Position numbers and translations under genes: made by a program | Shown: piece after piece, positions 39,714 through 51,505 of the stretch | Position numbering within the stretch: the stretch's first letter is position 1 | How the letters are laid out: each line of letters opens with the position of its first letter | Notes under the pieces: generated by a model | What the model saw: only the letters and a program-made list of their open reading frames with translations | What the model was told of the DNA's origin: nothing | Database searches by the model: none | DNA from: Apilactobacillus micheneri | GTDB taxonomy: Bacteria > Bacillota > Bacilli > Lactobacillales > Lactobacillaceae | DNA: 64,000 bases | Direction of reading: 5' to 3' | Assembly: GCF_002993975.1 (NCBI RefSeq) | Contig: NZ_POSO01000003.1 | Coordinates: 302,858 to 366,857 of the forward strand

Positions 39714-40103
39714 TTAATTTAATCTGCGATTTATCTTTTTTTTAAATTCACCATCTACAGCATAACTATGTGGTGAAAACAAGAACACCATTTCAGAAAT
39801 TCTTTCAATTCTGCCATCAATAGTAAAAATAACACCATTTAAAAAGTCTATGATTCTTTTAGTAGTTTTATCGTCTGCACTATCAAAATTAATAATAACC
39901 GCAGAATTATCAATAAGTTTTTTAGCAATAGTTTTAACATCAGTGTAAATTCTAGGTTCAAATACAGCAATTTTGCTATCACCTTTTTTATTATCACTGA
40001 TTGAAACTATCTTTTGATTAGAAGTCATTTCCTGATCATTAGGATTAGATAAATCCTCGTCATCAGTTCCAAAAAATTTACTAAAACTAAATTTAGATGT
40101 CAT
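39714..40103 (-). CDS. sepF: Division protein SepF
   Basis: Membrane-associated FtsZ-binding protein that bundles filaments. The 129 residues have an N-terminal amphipathic start (MTSKFSFSKFFG), a variable linker, and a C-terminal SepF domain (about 45-125) with IAVFEPRIYTDVKTIAKKL and VIINFDSADDKTTKRIIDFLNG. Located 36 bases after ftsZ as in related genomes. Length normal. Confidence 0.94.
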   Translation of the reverse strand: MTSKFSFSKFFGTDDEDLSNPNDQEMTSNQKIVSISDNKKGDSKIAVFEPRIYTDVKTIAKKLIDNSAVIINFDSADDKTTKRIIDFLNGVIFTIDGRIERISEMVFLFSPHSYAVDGEFKKKINRRLN

Positions 40104-40139
40104 TTAATTCATTCCTTTCAAGAAATGTAAACATAAAGA

Positions 40140-41402
40140 TTAGTCTTTCTTGTGGCGGAATTTAAAGAATGGTGGTAAATCATCATCTGCTGAACTATCA
40201 TCACTTTGATTATCTGAAGAATTGTTAGCATCAAATGGATCAAATTCTTGTTTTTTAACATTAGCAAATCGATTATTATTAGGTTTTGAATTTACCGGTT
40301 CTCCGCCATCTTTATGATTAGTATCATTATGATCAGATTCTTTGTGTCTTCTTGGACTTACAACTTTTCCAGGTTGATCCATAACACGACTATTATTAGA
40401 TGAGGATTGTCTTACATTACTCTTATTCCCCATTAATTCTTCTGGTGTGGTTTCGATACCAGTAGCAATAACAGTAACTCTAATTTCATCACCTAAGTCT
40501 TCATCAATTGATGTACCAAAAATAATATTGACATCACTAGTTGCTGCTTGAGATACAATATCAGAAGCATCTTGTGCTTCAAATAATGACATATCTGGTC
40601 CACCAGTAATATTCAATAGTACTTGTTTTGCACCATCAATTGAAACTTCTAGTAATGGTGAAGAAATAGCTTTCTTGGTTGCTTCAGCAGTTCTATTTTC
40701 ACCATTAGCAGCACCAATTCCCATTAATGCAGAACCTTTATTTTGCATAACAGTTTTAACATCAGCGAAATCCAAGTTAACATATCCAGGACTAGTAATT
40801 AAGTCTGAAATACCTTGTACACCTTGTCTTAGAACATTATCTGCTTCTTGAAAAGCTTCCATCATTGGTGTCTTTTTATCAACAATTTCTAGTAAGCGAT
40901 TATTTGCAATCACAATTAGAGTATCAACATTTTCCTTTAAAGCAGCTACACCTTCAGCAGCATATTTAGATCTCTTAGGGCCTTCAAAAGTAAATGGTCT
41001 TGTAACAACTCCAACAGTTAAAGCTCCTGAATCTTTTGCAATTTTTGCAACAATTGGGGCAGCACCATTACCAGTACCTCCACCCATTCCAGCTGTAACA
41101 AAAACCATATCTGATCCTTCAAGTGCTTGAGCAATAGCTTCTTCACTTTCTTCAGCTGCTTTAGTACCAACTTCTGGGTCAGAACCTGCACCAAGACCTC
41201 TAGTCAATTTAGGCCCTAATTGAATTTTAGTTTCAGCTTGAGATGTACTTAGAGCTTGCACATCGGTATTGGCAACAATAAACTCTACACCTTTAACATC
41301 CTCAGCAATCATACGGTTAACGGCATTACTTCCACCGCCACCTACACCAATTACTTTAATCTTTGCTCCACGATCTTCTGTAGAATCTAATGAAAATTCC
41401 AT
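40140..41402 (-). CDS. ftsZ: Cell division GTPase FtsZ
   Basis: Tubulin-like GTPase forming the Z ring. In 420 residues there is the [11 protein letters not shown] loop at 20-30, tubulin signature [10 protein letters not shown] near 106, and [11 protein letters not shown]. A long, polar, disordered linker from about residue 320 leads to a C-terminal peptide [12 protein letters not shown] that resembles the FtsA/SepF-binding tail. Follows ftsA by 31 bases. Confidence 0.98.
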   Translation of the reverse strand: MEFSLDSTEDRGAKIKVIGVGGGGSNAVNRMIAEDVKGVEFIVANTDVQALSTSQAETKIQLGPKLTRGLGAGSDPEVGTKAAEESEEAIAQALEGSDMVFVTAGMGGGTGNGAAPIVAKIAKDSGALTVGVVTRPFTFEGPKRSKYAAEGVAALKENVDTLIVIANNRLLEIVDKKTPMMEAFQEADNVLRQGVQGISDLITSPGYVNLDFADVKTVMQNKGSALMGIGAANGENRTAEATKKAISSPLLEVSIDGAKQVLLNITGGPDMSLFEAQDASDIVSQAATSDVNIIFGTSIDEDLGDEIRVTVIATGIETTPEELMGNKSNVRQSSSNNSRVMDQPGKVVSPRRHKESDHNDTNHKDGGEPVNSKPNNNRFANVKKQEFDPFDANNSSDNQSDDSSADDDLPPFFKFRHKKD

Positions 41403-41432
41403 GTAAAATTCCTCCGTTTAATCCTTTTTTAT

Positions 41433-42791
41433 TTATTCAAAAAAGTCTTTGTAAAAGCCACGCCATTTATTTTTAGCACCACTTTTGAATTTAGACATAA
41501 TACCTTTTTTATTTTTACTATCAGCATTTTTATTTTTATCATAAACTTCATCAGATTGCATGTCATCATCTGAAACATCATTTTGAATAAAACTATCATC
41601 TTCAACATCATTACTATCTTCGCTAACAATCTTTCCTTCTAGTGAAGAACGCACTAATACTTGTATTTCACTCATGTTAGCACGATAAGTCACTAAGGAC
41701 AAAGGTAATGAAAAGGAAGGGTGCCTTAATCCCATTTGATTAGGGATATACACTCTAACATTAGAATTAAAGCGATCAGCTGCTAGTTCTGAAATGCCTG
41801 GCAATGCAGCAACACCACCAGTTAAAACAATGCCTCCAGGTAAATCTAGAGCAGAAATACCACTTAAACTTTTAGCAATGCGATTAAATATTTGATCAAT
41901 TCTAGCTTGTATAATTTCTGCCAAATACTTTTCAGAAAGTTTTAATGGCTGACTTTGACCAACAACTTCAATTGGAAATTCATTACTTTCAGATGCTTCA
42001 AGTGCATCAGCAAAGCCATAATCTCTTTTTACTTTTTCTGAACTTTCAACTGAAGTATTAAGCACAACTGAAATATCTTTGGTAATATATTCTCCACCTT
42101 CACTATCAACAGTCGTAAATTTAAGCTGATGATCATGAATGATAGAAGCAGTAGTTTGTCCACCACCCATATCAATTAAGATTGTACCAAAGTCTTGTTC
42201 CCCATCATCAAGAATTGTTTTTCCTTGTGCTAAGGGACTATTAATAATTGAAGAAGGGTTTAAGCCAGCTTGAATAACTGATTTTCTGATATTATGGATA
42301 ATAGTTTTAGGCCCTGTAATAATACGGCCCTTCATTTCAAGTCTTACACCTACCATACCTCTTGGATCTTTAATACCATCAAAACCATCAACAACAAATT
42401 CATCAGGTAAAGTATCCACAATTTCTCTTTCAGGTGGTAGATTTTTAATCATAGCAGAAACTGTAACATTTTTAACATCTGCATTTGAAATTTCTCTAGA
42501 TTGATCTGAAATAGCTACCATTCCACTGCATGGTTCAATTTTCAATTGATTAGCAGGAATACCAACTATTACGTCATTAATCTGGATACCAGATTTTTCT
42601 TCTGCCTGGTCTACAGCTCTTCTAATAGATTCAGAAGCCTTATCAATATCAACAATTATTCCTCTGTCAATTCCATCAGAACGTTCGTTTCCCAAACCTA
42701 AAACGTTCATCTGTCCCTTAACATTTTCAGCAACAATCACCTTTATTGATGTAGTTCCGATGTCTAATCCAACATACATTTCCGAATTCAT
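41433..42791 (-). CDS. ftsA: Cell division protein FtsA
   Basis: Actin-fold ATPase that tethers FtsZ to the membrane. The 452 residues show YVGLDIGTTSIKVIV at the N-terminus, the SHS2/1C insertion, ILIDMGGGQTTASI as phosphate-2 motif and LTGGVAALPGI. A long acidic linker near 385-430 precedes a basic amphipathic C-terminus (KWRGFYKDFF) for membrane binding. Upstream of ftsZ as usual. Confidence 0.97.
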   Translation of the reverse strand: MNSEMYVGLDIGTTSIKVIVAENVKGQMNVLGLGNERSDGIDRGIIVDIDKASESIRRAVDQAEEKSGIQINDVIVGIPANQLKIEPCSGMVAISDQSREISNADVKNVTVSAMIKNLPPEREIVDTLPDEFVVDGFDGIKDPRGMVGVRLEMKGRIITGPKTIIHNIRKSVIQAGLNPSSIINSPLAQGKTILDDGEQDFGTILIDMGGGQTTASIIHDHQLKFTTVDSEGGEYITKDISVVLNTSVESSEKVKRDYGFADALEASESNEFPIEVVGQSQPLKLSEKYLAEIIQARIDQIFNRIAKSLSGISALDLPGGIVLTGGVAALPGISELAADRFNSNVRVYIPNQMGLRHPSFSLPLSLVTYRANMSEIQVLVRSSLEGKIVSEDSNDVEDDSFIQNDVSDDDMQSDEVYDKNKNADSKNKKGIMSKFKSGAKNKWRGFYKDFFE

Positions 42792-42902
42792 TGTCTAAGG
42801 GAACCCCCATTAAAATTTTTTTATTAGAAAAACGTTTTTTTACCTATTAATTATAAATTAATTTTAACACATTATTTTTTAACACTAAAGAATACAATTA
42901 TC

Positions 42903-43757
42903 CTACTTTTTTATAGGATATGAATATGCCCCAACTTCCATATTAATAATACTTCTAGATTTCAATTTAGTTGCTATTGAACGATAAAATTGCATTTTAT
43001 AACTGAAATTACTTAATAATATTATTATCTTATTACCATCTCTCATATACACATGTAATTCATCTGGATAAATCTTTGTTGGTGAATAAGATATAACTCT
43101 TATATTATCACGTATATCTTTAGGAAGTTTTAAATATTTATCAATAATTGTATTTAAATTTTCACGATTATCAAAGTTAACGATGTAAGGATATTTATTA
43201 TCATTAGGATTATTAACCGGATTATTAGAAACACTACCATTTTCTAAAATCAAATATTGACCAGATTTTCTTGTTTCATATCCAATTTGCTTATATGGAT
43301 TAACATTAACAACTAATTTATTAAAAGAAGTAAGAGAAAATGATATCGATTTTATTCTATGATCTTCACTTAAAATGTATTTTGTTAAATTTTTCCGATG
43401 TCCTATTACTTTAAAAACACTGTCACCTTTTTCAATATTCATTTTACTTGATATATGAGATTTTGAAATATAACCATTCCCATTAATTGTAATTGAATCA
43501 ATCTTGCTTAATGGTGATATGAAATATGAAAGAATCAAGATAAAAAATAATAATGGTAAAAATAATAACAAAGATTTTTTTAAATTTTGTTTAAACTTAC
43601 CACCATTTATTTTTTCAAAGCTTTTAGAGTTAATTTTAAATTTATCAATAACATATTTATATAATTTAACCATACGACTCTTAAATGAACTATTTTTAAA
43701 AAAGTTTAGAATAGAATTTTTTATTTTATTAAAGTAATTCTGTAAAAAGTCCTTCAT
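42903..43757 (-). CDS. divIB: Cell division protein DivIB/FtsQ
   Basis: Bitopic divisome protein. The 284 residues have a long basic cytoplasmic N-terminus (1-68), one membrane helix (about 69-88), a POTRA domain beginning SKIDSITINGNGYISKSHI and the FtsQ/DivIB beta domain after it. The N-terminal basic stretch includes repeated Lys/Phe/Asn tracts typical of lactobacillar DivIB. It sits between murG and ftsA. Confidence 0.92.
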   Translation of the reverse strand: MKDFLQNYFNKIKNSILNFFKNSSFKSRMVKLYKYVIDKFKINSKSFEKINGGKFKQNLKKSLLLFLPLLFFILILSYFISPLSKIDSITINGNGYISKSHISSKMNIEKGDSVFKVIGHRKNLTKYILSEDHRIKSISFSLTSFNKLVVNVNPYKQIGYETRKSGQYLILENGSVSNNPVNNPNDNKYPYIVNFDNRENLNTIIDKYLKLPKDIRDNIRVISYSPTKIYPDELHVYMRDGNKIIILLSNFSYKMQFYRSIATKLKSRSIINMEVGAYSYPIKK

Positions 43758-43771
43758 AAAATTATTTCCTC

Positions 43772-44863
43772 TTATTTAATAATTGACTTAGCTAAATTGA
43801 ATAATCTACTTGATGAATCTCTACATCCCATATTTCTAGAATTATTAGCCATTTCATCTCGCTTATCCTTATCATGCATAACAAAATCAATATTTTTCAT
43901 CAATGTGTTAGTAGATAAATCATTTTCGGTAATAATAAGTGCCGCATCATTTTTCACTAAACTAAGTGCATTTTTAGTTTGATGATCTGCAGTGACATAT
44001 GGACTGGGAATAAGAATAGATGGAATTCCTAATGAAGTAATTTCAGCAAGACTAGTAGCCCCTGCTCTACCAACAATTAAATCAACCTTAGGTAATACGT
44101 TAGGCATATCAGAAATATATTTTTTGATAATAATATTACTAGAAAGTTTTACATTAGAAAGTGTCTCCATCACAGAATCATATCTTTTAGCTCCGGTAAC
44201 GAATACAACTTGGTAGCTACGTTTATTAAATTGATTGATTGAATTAGACACAACTTGATTGATTTTTAAAGCACCTTGACTACCTCCAAAAATCAATACT
44301 GTTGGAACATCATTTTTAAGTCCATATTCAGACCAATTAAAATCACTTTTAATATTAGCGACTTGTTGTGCTCTTGGATTACCAGTATATGTAGTTTTAT
44401 CTTTAGGAAACTGTTTAATGGCGTCTTCAAATCCTACCGCAATTTTATCAACATATTTACTTAAGAAACGATTAGTTAGCCCAACTACACTGTTCTGTTC
44501 ATGAATCATTGAAGGCACATGAAGTTTAGCAGCTGCATATACAACAGCTCCGGATACATATCCACCCGTACCGATAACTACGTCTGGTTTAAAATCTTTA
44601 ATGATTTTTTTAGATTTATGAACACTTTTTAAGAAAAGGGCAACTGTCTTAAAATTATATAAAGATATTGATCTTTTAAATCCTTGAATTTCTAGTTCTT
44701 TAAAATCAATTCCTTTTTTAGGAACAATATCTTTCTCAAGTCCCCTAGTAGACCCAACATAAAGGATTTTGGAGTCTGGTTCCTTTTTAATTACTTCTTC
44801 AATCAGAGCCAAGGCTGGATAAATATGCCCTCCGGTTCCTCCACCAGAAACAATTAATCTCAT
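43772..44863 (-). CDS. murG: Lipid II synthase MurG
   Basis: Transfers GlcNAc from UDP-GlcNAc to lipid I at the inner face of the membrane. The 363 residues begin with the glycine loop [13 protein letters not shown] (6-18), contain [13 protein letters not shown] and the UDP-GlcNAc-site [12 protein letters not shown] near 265. Its ATG overlaps the murD stop by 4 bases (ATGA), indicating coupled translation. Confidence 0.97.
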   Translation of the reverse strand: MRLIVSGGGTGGHIYPALALIEEVIKKEPDSKILYVGSTRGLEKDIVPKKGIDFKELEIQGFKRSISLYNFKTVALFLKSVHKSKKIIKDFKPDVVIGTGGYVSGAVVYAAAKLHVPSMIHEQNSVVGLTNRFLSKYVDKIAVGFEDAIKQFPKDKTTYTGNPRAQQVANIKSDFNWSEYGLKNDVPTVLIFGGSQGALKINQVVSNSINQFNKRSYQVVFVTGAKRYDSVMETLSNVKLSSNIIIKKYISDMPNVLPKVDLIVGRAGATSLAEITSLGIPSILIPSPYVTADHQTKNALSLVKNDAALIITENDLSTNTLMKNIDFVMHDKDKRDEMANNSRNMGCRDSSSRLFNLAKSIIK

Positions 44864-46242
44864 TGTTCTTCCTTCTTTCCTGTTATTTTTTCAATATCTT
44901 TAATAAATTGGTCTCCACGAACTTCAAAAGTAGAAAATTGATCCCAACTCGCATTAGCAGGTGAAAGTAAAACAATATCACCAGGATGACTAAATTTATA
45001 TGCAAAAGGCACTGCCTCGTCTAAATTATCAACCAATTTAATATTCTTAATTCCCGCTTTTTTAGCTGCATCTTCTAGCAGATGTTTAGTTTCACCAAAT
45101 AAAACAATTGAATGAACATGTTTTTTTAGATCTGGAACTAATTTATCGAACTTATATCCACGATCTAATCCACCTGCTAGTAAAACAACTGGTTCATTAA
45201 AACCACGCAAGGCCATTTGAGTTGCTTCAATGTCAGTTGCTTTAGAATCATTGTATACTTTTCTACCATCAGAAGTTAGAACGTATTGAACACGGTGCCT
45301 AACACCACCAAATGTTGTTAAAACATGTTTAATCGCATCGTTAGAACGGTGTTTAATTTTAGCAACCGCAATTGCAGCTAAAGCATTTTCAACATTTTGT
45401 TCTCCTGGAATTTTGATTTCATTAGCATCCATAATATATTCATCTTTAAAATATAATTTGCCGTCTTTTTCATAAGAACCAGCTTGTGAAATACCTTTTC
45501 TAGAAAATGGAACTACTTGGGCTTTACTGCGTTCGCTTAGTTTTCTCCATTCTTCACTGTCAAAATTAACTACAAAAAAGTCATCACTATTTTGATTCAT
45601 AGTAATACGCATCTTAGCTTCTACATAATTTTTACGAGTTTTATGATAGTCTAAATGATTAGAAAAAATATTAGTTAAAACTGCAATATGTGGATGCAAT
45701 TCCGTAATTCCTAAAAGCATAAAACTAGACAATTCCATTACTACATCATCATCTTTAGATGCTTTTTCGGTAACAGTACTAGCCGGAATGCCAATATTAC
45801 CAGCAACATGTGATTTTCCATTATCCCTTTCCATATTCAGCATCTTACTAATCATAGTGGTTGTAGTAGTTTTTCCATTACTACCAGTTACACCAATCAA
45901 TTCTGCAGAATTGATTTCGCTGGCTAATTCTACTTCAACAATAATGGGTAACCCTAATTCTTTAGCTTTTTCAACTACGGGCGTATCATATGGTATTCCT
46001 GGATTTTTCACAACTAAATCAAACTGATTATCTTTAAATAATTGAACAGATTGTTTACCACCAATAACATCAACACCGATTTTTTCTAGTTCATTTTTAT
46101 CAGTAATTTGATCTAAGGGCTTTGAATCACTTAATAAAACTTTAGCACCTAATTTTACTAATAATTTTGCAGCGTTAGTTCCACTCTTTCCAGCACCTAA
46201 CACTAATACATTTTTATTTTCATACTTGCTTATTTTTTTCAT
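44860..46242 (-). CDS. murD: UDP-N-acetylmuramoylalanine--D-glutamate ligase
   Basis: ATP-dependent addition of D-Glu in peptidoglycan precursor synthesis. About 460 residues with the N-terminal Rossmann domain ([12 protein letters not shown]), ATP loop [12 protein letters not shown] at 117-128, and DSKATD plus GGLDRG in the C-terminal domain. The ATG at 46240-46242 has AAAGGG about 9 bases away; a TTG at 46260 lies within that site and was rejected. Overlaps murG by 4 bases. Confidence 0.97.
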   Translation of the reverse strand: MKKISKYENKNVLVLGAGKSGTNAAKLLVKLGAKVLLSDSKPLDQITDKNELEKIGVDVIGGKQSVQLFKDNQFDLVVKNPGIPYDTPVVEKAKELGLPIIVEVELASEINSAELIGVTGSNGKTTTTTMISKMLNMERDNGKSHVAGNIGIPASTVTEKASKDDDVVMELSSFMLLGITELHPHIAVLTNIFSNHLDYHKTRKNYVEAKMRITMNQNSDDFFVVNFDSEEWRKLSERSKAQVVPFSRKGISQAGSYEKDGKLYFKDEYIMDANEIKIPGEQNVENALAAIAVAKIKHRSNDAIKHVLTTFGGVRHRVQYVLTSDGRKVYNDSKATDIEATQMALRGFNEPVVLLAGGLDRGYKFDKLVPDLKKHVHSIVLFGETKHLLEDAAKKAGIKNIKLVDNLDEAVPFAYKFSHPGDIVLLSPANASWDQFSTFEVRGDQFIKDIEKITGKKEEQ

Positions 46243-46271
46243 AACCAAAAGCCCTTTCAATCATTAATATT

Positions 46272-47228
46272 TTAAATAATAAACATTATTCCAGTAATTG
46301 CTGTAAATAATGCAACTAACCAAAAAGTAATATCAATCTTCCATTCAGACCATCCTAACATTTCAAAATGATGATGAATTGGGGACATTAAAAATACCCT
46401 TTTACCAGTTAATTTAAATGAAGTAACTTGAATCATTACACTTAAAGTTTCAACAACAAAAACTAACCCAATCCAAATCAATGATAATTCATGATGTAAA
46501 AGAATTGATACAGCAGCTAGTGAACCTCCTAGGGCTAATGATCCCATATCGCCCATAAATATTTTTGCTGGCTTATGATTAAAAATTAAAAATGCTAGCA
46601 AACCACCAACAACTGCAAAACAGAAAATAGCAACATCAATTTGGCTTTGAAAATATGCAATTACTCCATATGCTGCAAAAGAAATTATCGATAATCCTGC
46701 AACTAATCCATCTAACCCATCTGCTAAATTAACAGCATTAGAAAAACCGGTTAAATAAAAAATAACAAAAATTACATAAAACCAGCCCATGTTAATATCA
46801 CCATAAAAAGGTATTCTTAAAGCCATAGGAAAATTTTGAGAATATACCCATGTAAATATAACTCCACCAACAATTTGGCCTAACAATTTTTGCCAAGCCT
46901 TTAGTCCTTCATTTTGTCTTCTGAATAATTTTATACTATCATCCCACATACCTAACAGGCCATATAGAAATAATATAAAAAGTAGAATTAAAATTGTTGG
47001 ATTCAAATTATGCATGAATATTCCATTAACGATGCTTGCAATAATAATTGCAATAATAAAAAGTAAACCACCCATTGTAGGAGTTCCTGATTTTTTTTCA
47101 TGCCATCTAGGTCCTTCTTCTCTGATCATTTGACCTTCATGTTTACTTCGAAAATAACTAATCAAACTTGGCATAAATATTAATGTTATTAAAAAGCTTA
47201 AAATAGCTGGTAAAAAAATGTTTATCAT
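46272..47228 (-). CDS. mraY: Phospho-MurNAc-pentapeptide transferase
   Basis: Integral membrane enzyme that makes lipid I from UDP-MurNAc-pentapeptide and undecaprenyl phosphate. The 318 residues have about ten membrane helices, with [10 protein letters not shown], the catalytic NLADGLDGL and the HHHFEMLGW loop near the end. Normal length for Firmicutes. It lies between the PBP gene and murD. Confidence 0.97.
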   Translation of the reverse strand: MINIFLPAILSFLITLIFMPSLISYFRSKHEGQMIREEGPRWHEKKSGTPTMGGLLFIIAIIIASIVNGIFMHNLNPTILILLFILFLYGLLGMWDDSIKLFRRQNEGLKAWQKLLGQIVGGVIFTWVYSQNFPMALRIPFYGDINMGWFYVIFVIFYLTGFSNAVNLADGLDGLVAGLSIISFAAYGVIAYFQSQIDVAIFCFAVVGGLLAFLIFNHKPAKIFMGDMGSLALGGSLAAVSILLHHELSLIWIGLVFVVETLSVMIQVTSFKLTGKRVFLMSPIHHHFEMLGWSEWKIDITFWLVALFTAITGIMFII

Positions 47229-47249
47229 AATATAAAATACATTCCATTT

Positions 47250-49408
47250 CTATTTAAATTTGACGCTTAATTTAGACATATCATAGATTGAACTATTTGG
47301 TAAAATACTTTGTTGATATGCATATCCATCACCATCTAAATCAACTGATATGCCAGCCATCCTACAATAAGTTGCAACGTCATACCTAGACCAACCCTTT
47401 AGATTAGCCATTTTTTTATCACCATTAGTTTGCAAAATGACAAGACGATTTTTATTTATTTTTTCATTTGAATCAACAGACTGATCCAATATTTTGTCAC
47501 CATTACCAATCAAGATATATTTAACACCTGTTTTATTTAGTTTAGCTTTGGCTGCATCTGTACTTACATTATGAAGATCTGGTATTTCAATATTATTTTC
47601 TTCATTTGAATTAACATTTTCTTCAAGTGCTAAACGCATAACTGGATTAAATATTTGTGACATCAATTGAGAAGCAGTTTTACCTGCTGGTAATTTAGGT
47701 TGTTTCATAGTTAGATATAAAATATATTTTGGATTATCAGCTGGGGCAATCCCTGCAACTGAATATAGATAGCTATCATCTCCAGAAGCATAACCTGCTT
47801 TACCATCACTAACTTGAGCAGTACCAGTCTTAGCAGCAATTTTATATCCTGGAATTTTATAATCAGCACCAATTCCATATGGTTTATAAACAACATCTTC
47901 CATATGTTTTATAACTTTTTTAGAAGTATCTGCTTTAATTGGATTGCCAACAACTTCCGGAGCAAAAGATTTGATGGTCTTCTTATTTTTTGGATTTACA
48001 ATTTTAGATATAAATCTAGGTTGTAACATTTTACCATCATTGGCAATCGATGTTAGTCCACGAATCATTTGTAAAGCGTTCACTTGAATTCCTTGCCCAA
48101 AGGCAGTATTAGCCTGCTCAATTGGATATTGGAATTGTAAACCACCAGTTTCTTCTCCGGGAAAACCAGTTTTAGATGATTGGAAGAATTTAAATCTGTC
48201 CATATATTTACGCCATGTTTTTGGTCCCATATTTTGTTCCAAATGAGCCATAGCAACGTTACTAGATAGAGCAAATCCTTTATCAAAATTAATAACTCCC
48301 CAACCATTAGTGTTCCAATCAGGTACTAACTTTCCATCAATGAAATATTTACCAGATGCATAAGTAGCATTTCCATTATAATTTCCACTATCAATAGAAG
48401 ATGCCATTGTAAATACTTTCATAGTTGATCCTGGTTCATAAGAATCTTGAACCAAAGTATTTCTCCAAATTTTATCTAACCCTTGTTTGGTTGTTGCATT
48501 AAATGTAGGTCTTTGCGTAGCTGCTAATATATTACCAGTTTTAGCATTAGCAAGTACGGCATTCATCGTTGAAGGGTGTGCTTGCTTATAAACACTATTC
48601 ATTTCAGTTTCTAATAATGATTGAAGTCTATAATCTAAAGTAGTATAAACATCATCACCATTTTTTACTTTTTTGTTTTTATTATTCTTATCTGGAATCT
48701 CAACTCCAGAATTACTTAATTGTTCTTGACTAAAGCCATCTTTACCAGTTAAAAGATTATTATATATTTTTTCAATCCCCATTTGTCCAATAAGGCTAGT
48801 ATTTCCAATTTTATTAGTCTCAGAAGATGCATATCCTATAATGTGAGAAGCAAATTCTCCATTAGGATATATTCTAGATGGTTGTTGAATAAAGCCCATT
48901 CCATTCAACTTATGTGCTTCTAATTTTTGCTTAGTAATAAGCGATATATTTGAACCAGCACTTCCAAACTCTACTTGAAAAGTATTATTTTTTGGTGTTA
49001 GAGCTTTGTATGCATTCTTATAGGAAATAGGTATAATTGATGAAATCGTTTTGGCAAATTTCTTTTTGTCGGTAACATACATAGGCTTATTATTATTAGC
49101 CGTATCAATCTGATGCTTATCTAAAACAGCGTACAAAGTATATGTACTTGTGTCTTCAGCTAGAGGTTGACCATTAGCATCATAAATAGTCCCACGTTTA
49201 GCTGGAATAACACTACTTTGAGTATAAAGATTTCTGGCTAGCTGACTTAGATTAACTCCTTGAACATTTTTAAAAACAGCTATATAAGAAAATCTTAGAC
49301 CAATACACAAAAAACGCCCATACATAGCAATAATAAAAATTGTCCTATATGGCTACGATTTCTTTGGCGTTTTTTTAATTTAGGATTGTTATTCAATTTC
49401 TTACTCAT
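47250..49408 (-). CDS. pbp2B: Division penicillin-binding protein (PBP2B/2X type) with an apparent frameshift
   Basis: Septal peptidoglycan transpeptidase. The main frame has dimerisation region, catalytic STMK (in SYEPGSTMKVF), SSNVA, KTGTAQ and two C-terminal PASTA domains. It opens only from 49325 without a ribosome site. A frame starting at the ATG 49406-49408, overlapping the ftsL stop as ATGA, gives MSKKLNNNPKLKKRQR..LLLLCMGVF then shifts at the T6 run (49309-49314 on the plus strand). One more T would join it to CIGLRFSYIAVFKNV, restoring the single membrane helix. The gene should be essential, so an assembly error or slippage is more likely than loss. Confidence 0.9.
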
Positions 49409-49773
49409 TTGTTTACATTCCTTACATTTTTATTAGACAAAGAAAGATTGGCTTTTTTAGCAACAGATTGAAGCCTATTACCACTTTCTAATTCCCCAAT
49501 TTCTTGCTTTAAATAGTTATTATCAGAGTTAACCTTATTTAAAGAATTTTCTACTGATTGCAAACTAGTCGAATGGTTACTTAAACTTATTTTTTCACCA
49601 ACTAAACATAACATCAATGTAAATAAAATTACACTTCCGGTAACCAAAAGCACCTTTTCAAATTTAGACAAAGAAAGACTAATTTTTTCTGTGCTATTAA
49701 TATTTTTCTTTTTATTGGTATTACCATTATAAAAATTATTATATTTCTTTCTGGCTAAATTATTTTGTGACAT
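49405..49773 (-). CDS. ftsL: Cell division protein FtsL
   Basis: Small bitopic divisome protein of 122 residues: basic cytoplasmic N-terminus, one membrane helix (about 43-63, VLLVTGSVILFTLMLCLVG) and an extracytoplasmic coiled coil (about 70-115). Identified by size, topology and position between rsmH and the PBP gene. Its stop overlaps the PBP start by 4 bases (ATGA), a typical coupling. Confidence 0.92.
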   Translation of the reverse strand: MSQNNLARKKYNNFYNGNTNKKKNINSTEKISLSLSKFEKVLLVTGSVILFTLMLCLVGEKISLSNHSTSLQSVENSLNKVNSDNNYLKQEIGELESGNRLQSVAKKANLSLSNKNVRNVNK

Positions 49774-49793
49774 CCCAATTACTCTTTTCTATA

Positions 49794-50741
49794 TTATTTA
49801 CTTATCCTTTGTATTATTCTTAGTCTAGCACTATGCGAACGATGATTTTCTTTAAGCTCTTCATCACTAGGTAAAATAGGTTTTCTACTAACTAGTTTAT
49901 AATCTGGTTCCATTTCTGGTGGAATGATAGGTAAGTTATGTGGTAAATCCATAATAGTAGTCTGTTCTTTAAACATATTTTTAACTAATCTATCCTCAAG
50001 TGATTGAAAAGTAATAACACATATTCTTCCATTAAATCCAATCAGTTTAATTGCATCTTCTAATGAACTTTCCAATGAACCAAGCTCATCGTTAACAGCA
50101 ATTCTTAATGCCTGGAAAACCTTTTTAGCAGGATGTCCACCATGTCTTCTAGCAGCAGCAGGAATTCCTTGCTTAATAATTTCTACTAATTCTTCAGTAG
50201 TATCAATACTATGTCTTTCACGATTGCTTTCAATAGCTCTAGCAACTTGTTTTGAAAACTTTTCTTCACCATATCTAAAGAAAATTTTGACTAATTTATT
50301 ATATGGCCATTCATTAACTATCTGCCAAGCATCTAATGAATTTCTTTGATCCATCCGCATGTCTAATCGAGCATTATGTTGATAACTAAAGCCACGACTC
50401 GCATCGTCAAATTGAGGTGATGAAACACCCAAATCATAAATGATTCCATCAACAGAATAGATTCCTAATTCATTTAAATCCTTAGTAATATTTTTAAAAT
50501 TATCCCTAATAAATGATAATTTACCATCGTCTATGTATTCTTTTAAATTTTCTTTGTTATAGTCAATCGCAACTTGATCTTGATCAAATGAATACAAGTG
50601 GCCTTTATCTAATTTTTCTAAAATTTTACGGCTATGTCCACCGCCGCCTAATGTACAGTCAACATAAACACCATTTGGATTAATATCTAATCCATCCACT
50701 GTCTCGTTAAGTAGTACCGTTTCGTGATTAAATTTAACCAT
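49794..50741 (-). CDS. rsmH: 16S rRNA (cytosine1402-N4)-methyltransferase
   Basis: Also called MraW. SAM-dependent methylation in the ribosomal P site. About 315 residues with [18 protein letters not shown], the SAM motif [15 protein letters not shown] and [19 protein letters not shown]. The ATG at 50739-50741 follows AGAGGTGAG with good spacing; a GTG three codons earlier lies inside that site. It is the first dcw gene here: the usual mraZ upstream is absent. Confidence 0.96.
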   Translation of the reverse strand: MVKFNHETVLLNETVDGLDINPNGVYVDCTLGGGGHSRKILEKLDKGHLYSFDQDQVAIDYNKENLKEYIDDGKLSFIRDNFKNITKDLNELGIYSVDGIIYDLGVSSPQFDDASRGFSYQHNARLDMRMDQRNSLDAWQIVNEWPYNKLVKIFFRYGEEKFSKQVARAIESNRERHSIDTTEELVEIIKQGIPAAARRHGGHPAKKVFQALRIAVNDELGSLESSLEDAIKLIGFNGRICVITFQSLEDRLVKNMFKEQTTIMDLPHNLPIIPPEMEPDYKLVSRKPILPSDEELKENHRSHSARLRIIQRISK

Positions 50742-50876
50742 ATAACTCACCTCTTTATTCTTTAATAAAATTTTTTATTGTTAATATTTTGTTTATATAT
50801 AATATAAAGTTTACTTAATTAGATTTTAACACTCAAAAAGACTTTGTTCCACCACAATATCACTATTAATTATAAT

Positions 50877-50906
50877 AAAAAAGCCATCTAAAAAAAGATG
50901 ACTTTT
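50877..50906 (-). terminator. Probable terminator after the DUF3397 gene
   Basis: Arms near 50879-50889 and 50896-50906 pair with one mismatch or G-U, then a T run on the minus strand. Confidence 0.65.
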
Positions 50907-51288
50907 ATAAGATTTGATATCCGTAAAAAATAATTGTGCCAATCCAAGCAACAAACATGTATATAATACCCATTTTCCAGAATATTTTATAATATTTTAA
51001 TATACTAGCTTCCTGAAATCTAATTAAATAAAATATTCCAAATATGATACCTAAAATTAGCCAAAACATTAATACTTGTGGTAAACAAGAAATTGAATGT
51101 TTATCCAAGGATATTTGATATATATATAATCCAAAAATAAAGGGAAATAAATCACTTGAATTAAAATTGGCTGGAAAATGTTTACCAAGGGATTTTTTAA
51201 TTGCATTAAAAACTAGGGATATTATAAAAATTAAGATTGATTGAAATAATATTAATGCTAAAAACTTAAAAGGACCGATTATATTCAA
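50905..51288 (-). CDS. DUF3397 family membrane protein
   Basis: A 127-residue protein with four predicted membrane helices (about 8-28, 48-62, 72-90, 105-123). Family DUF3397 is found at the head of the dcw cluster in lactobacilli, next to a DUF4044 gene, as here. Function is unknown. It is followed by a weak terminator, so rsmH probably has its own promoter in the 150-base gap. Confidence 0.8.
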   Translation of the reverse strand: MNIIGPFKFLALILFQSILIFIISLVFNAIKKSLGKHFPANFNSSDLFPFIFGLYIYQISLDKHSISCLPQVLMFWLILGIIFGIFYLIRFQEASILKYYKIFWKMGIIYMFVAWIGTIIFYGYQIL

Positions 51289-51375
51289 CTCCTCTCATAT
51301 TATTAATTGAATTTGCAATATAAAGATATCAAATGTAAACTTGATAATATATATTTTAAGAAAGTGGTGCAATTA

Positions 51376-51492
51376 ATGGCTAAAAAGAAAAAATCTAGAT
51401 TTCAAATCATTACAATGATTTTCGTTTGGATCATGATTATTTCCACTTTAGGTGGATTAGTTCTAGGTTCATTATACACAGTGCTACAATAA
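51376..51492 (+). CDS. DUF4044 small membrane protein
   Basis: A 38-residue protein: basic N-terminus MAKKKKSRFQ and one membrane helix (about 11-34). The ATG at 51376 follows GTGGTG; a longer in-frame start at 51307 would give an N-terminus unlike the family. Homologues are strongly conserved in lactobacilli beside DUF3397 genes. Role unknown. It converges with ftsK and shares a terminator with it. Confidence 0.82.
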   Translation: MAKKKKSRFQIITMIFVWIMIISTLGGLVLGSLYTVLQ

Positions 51493-51505
51493 AAATTTAA
51501 TAAAT

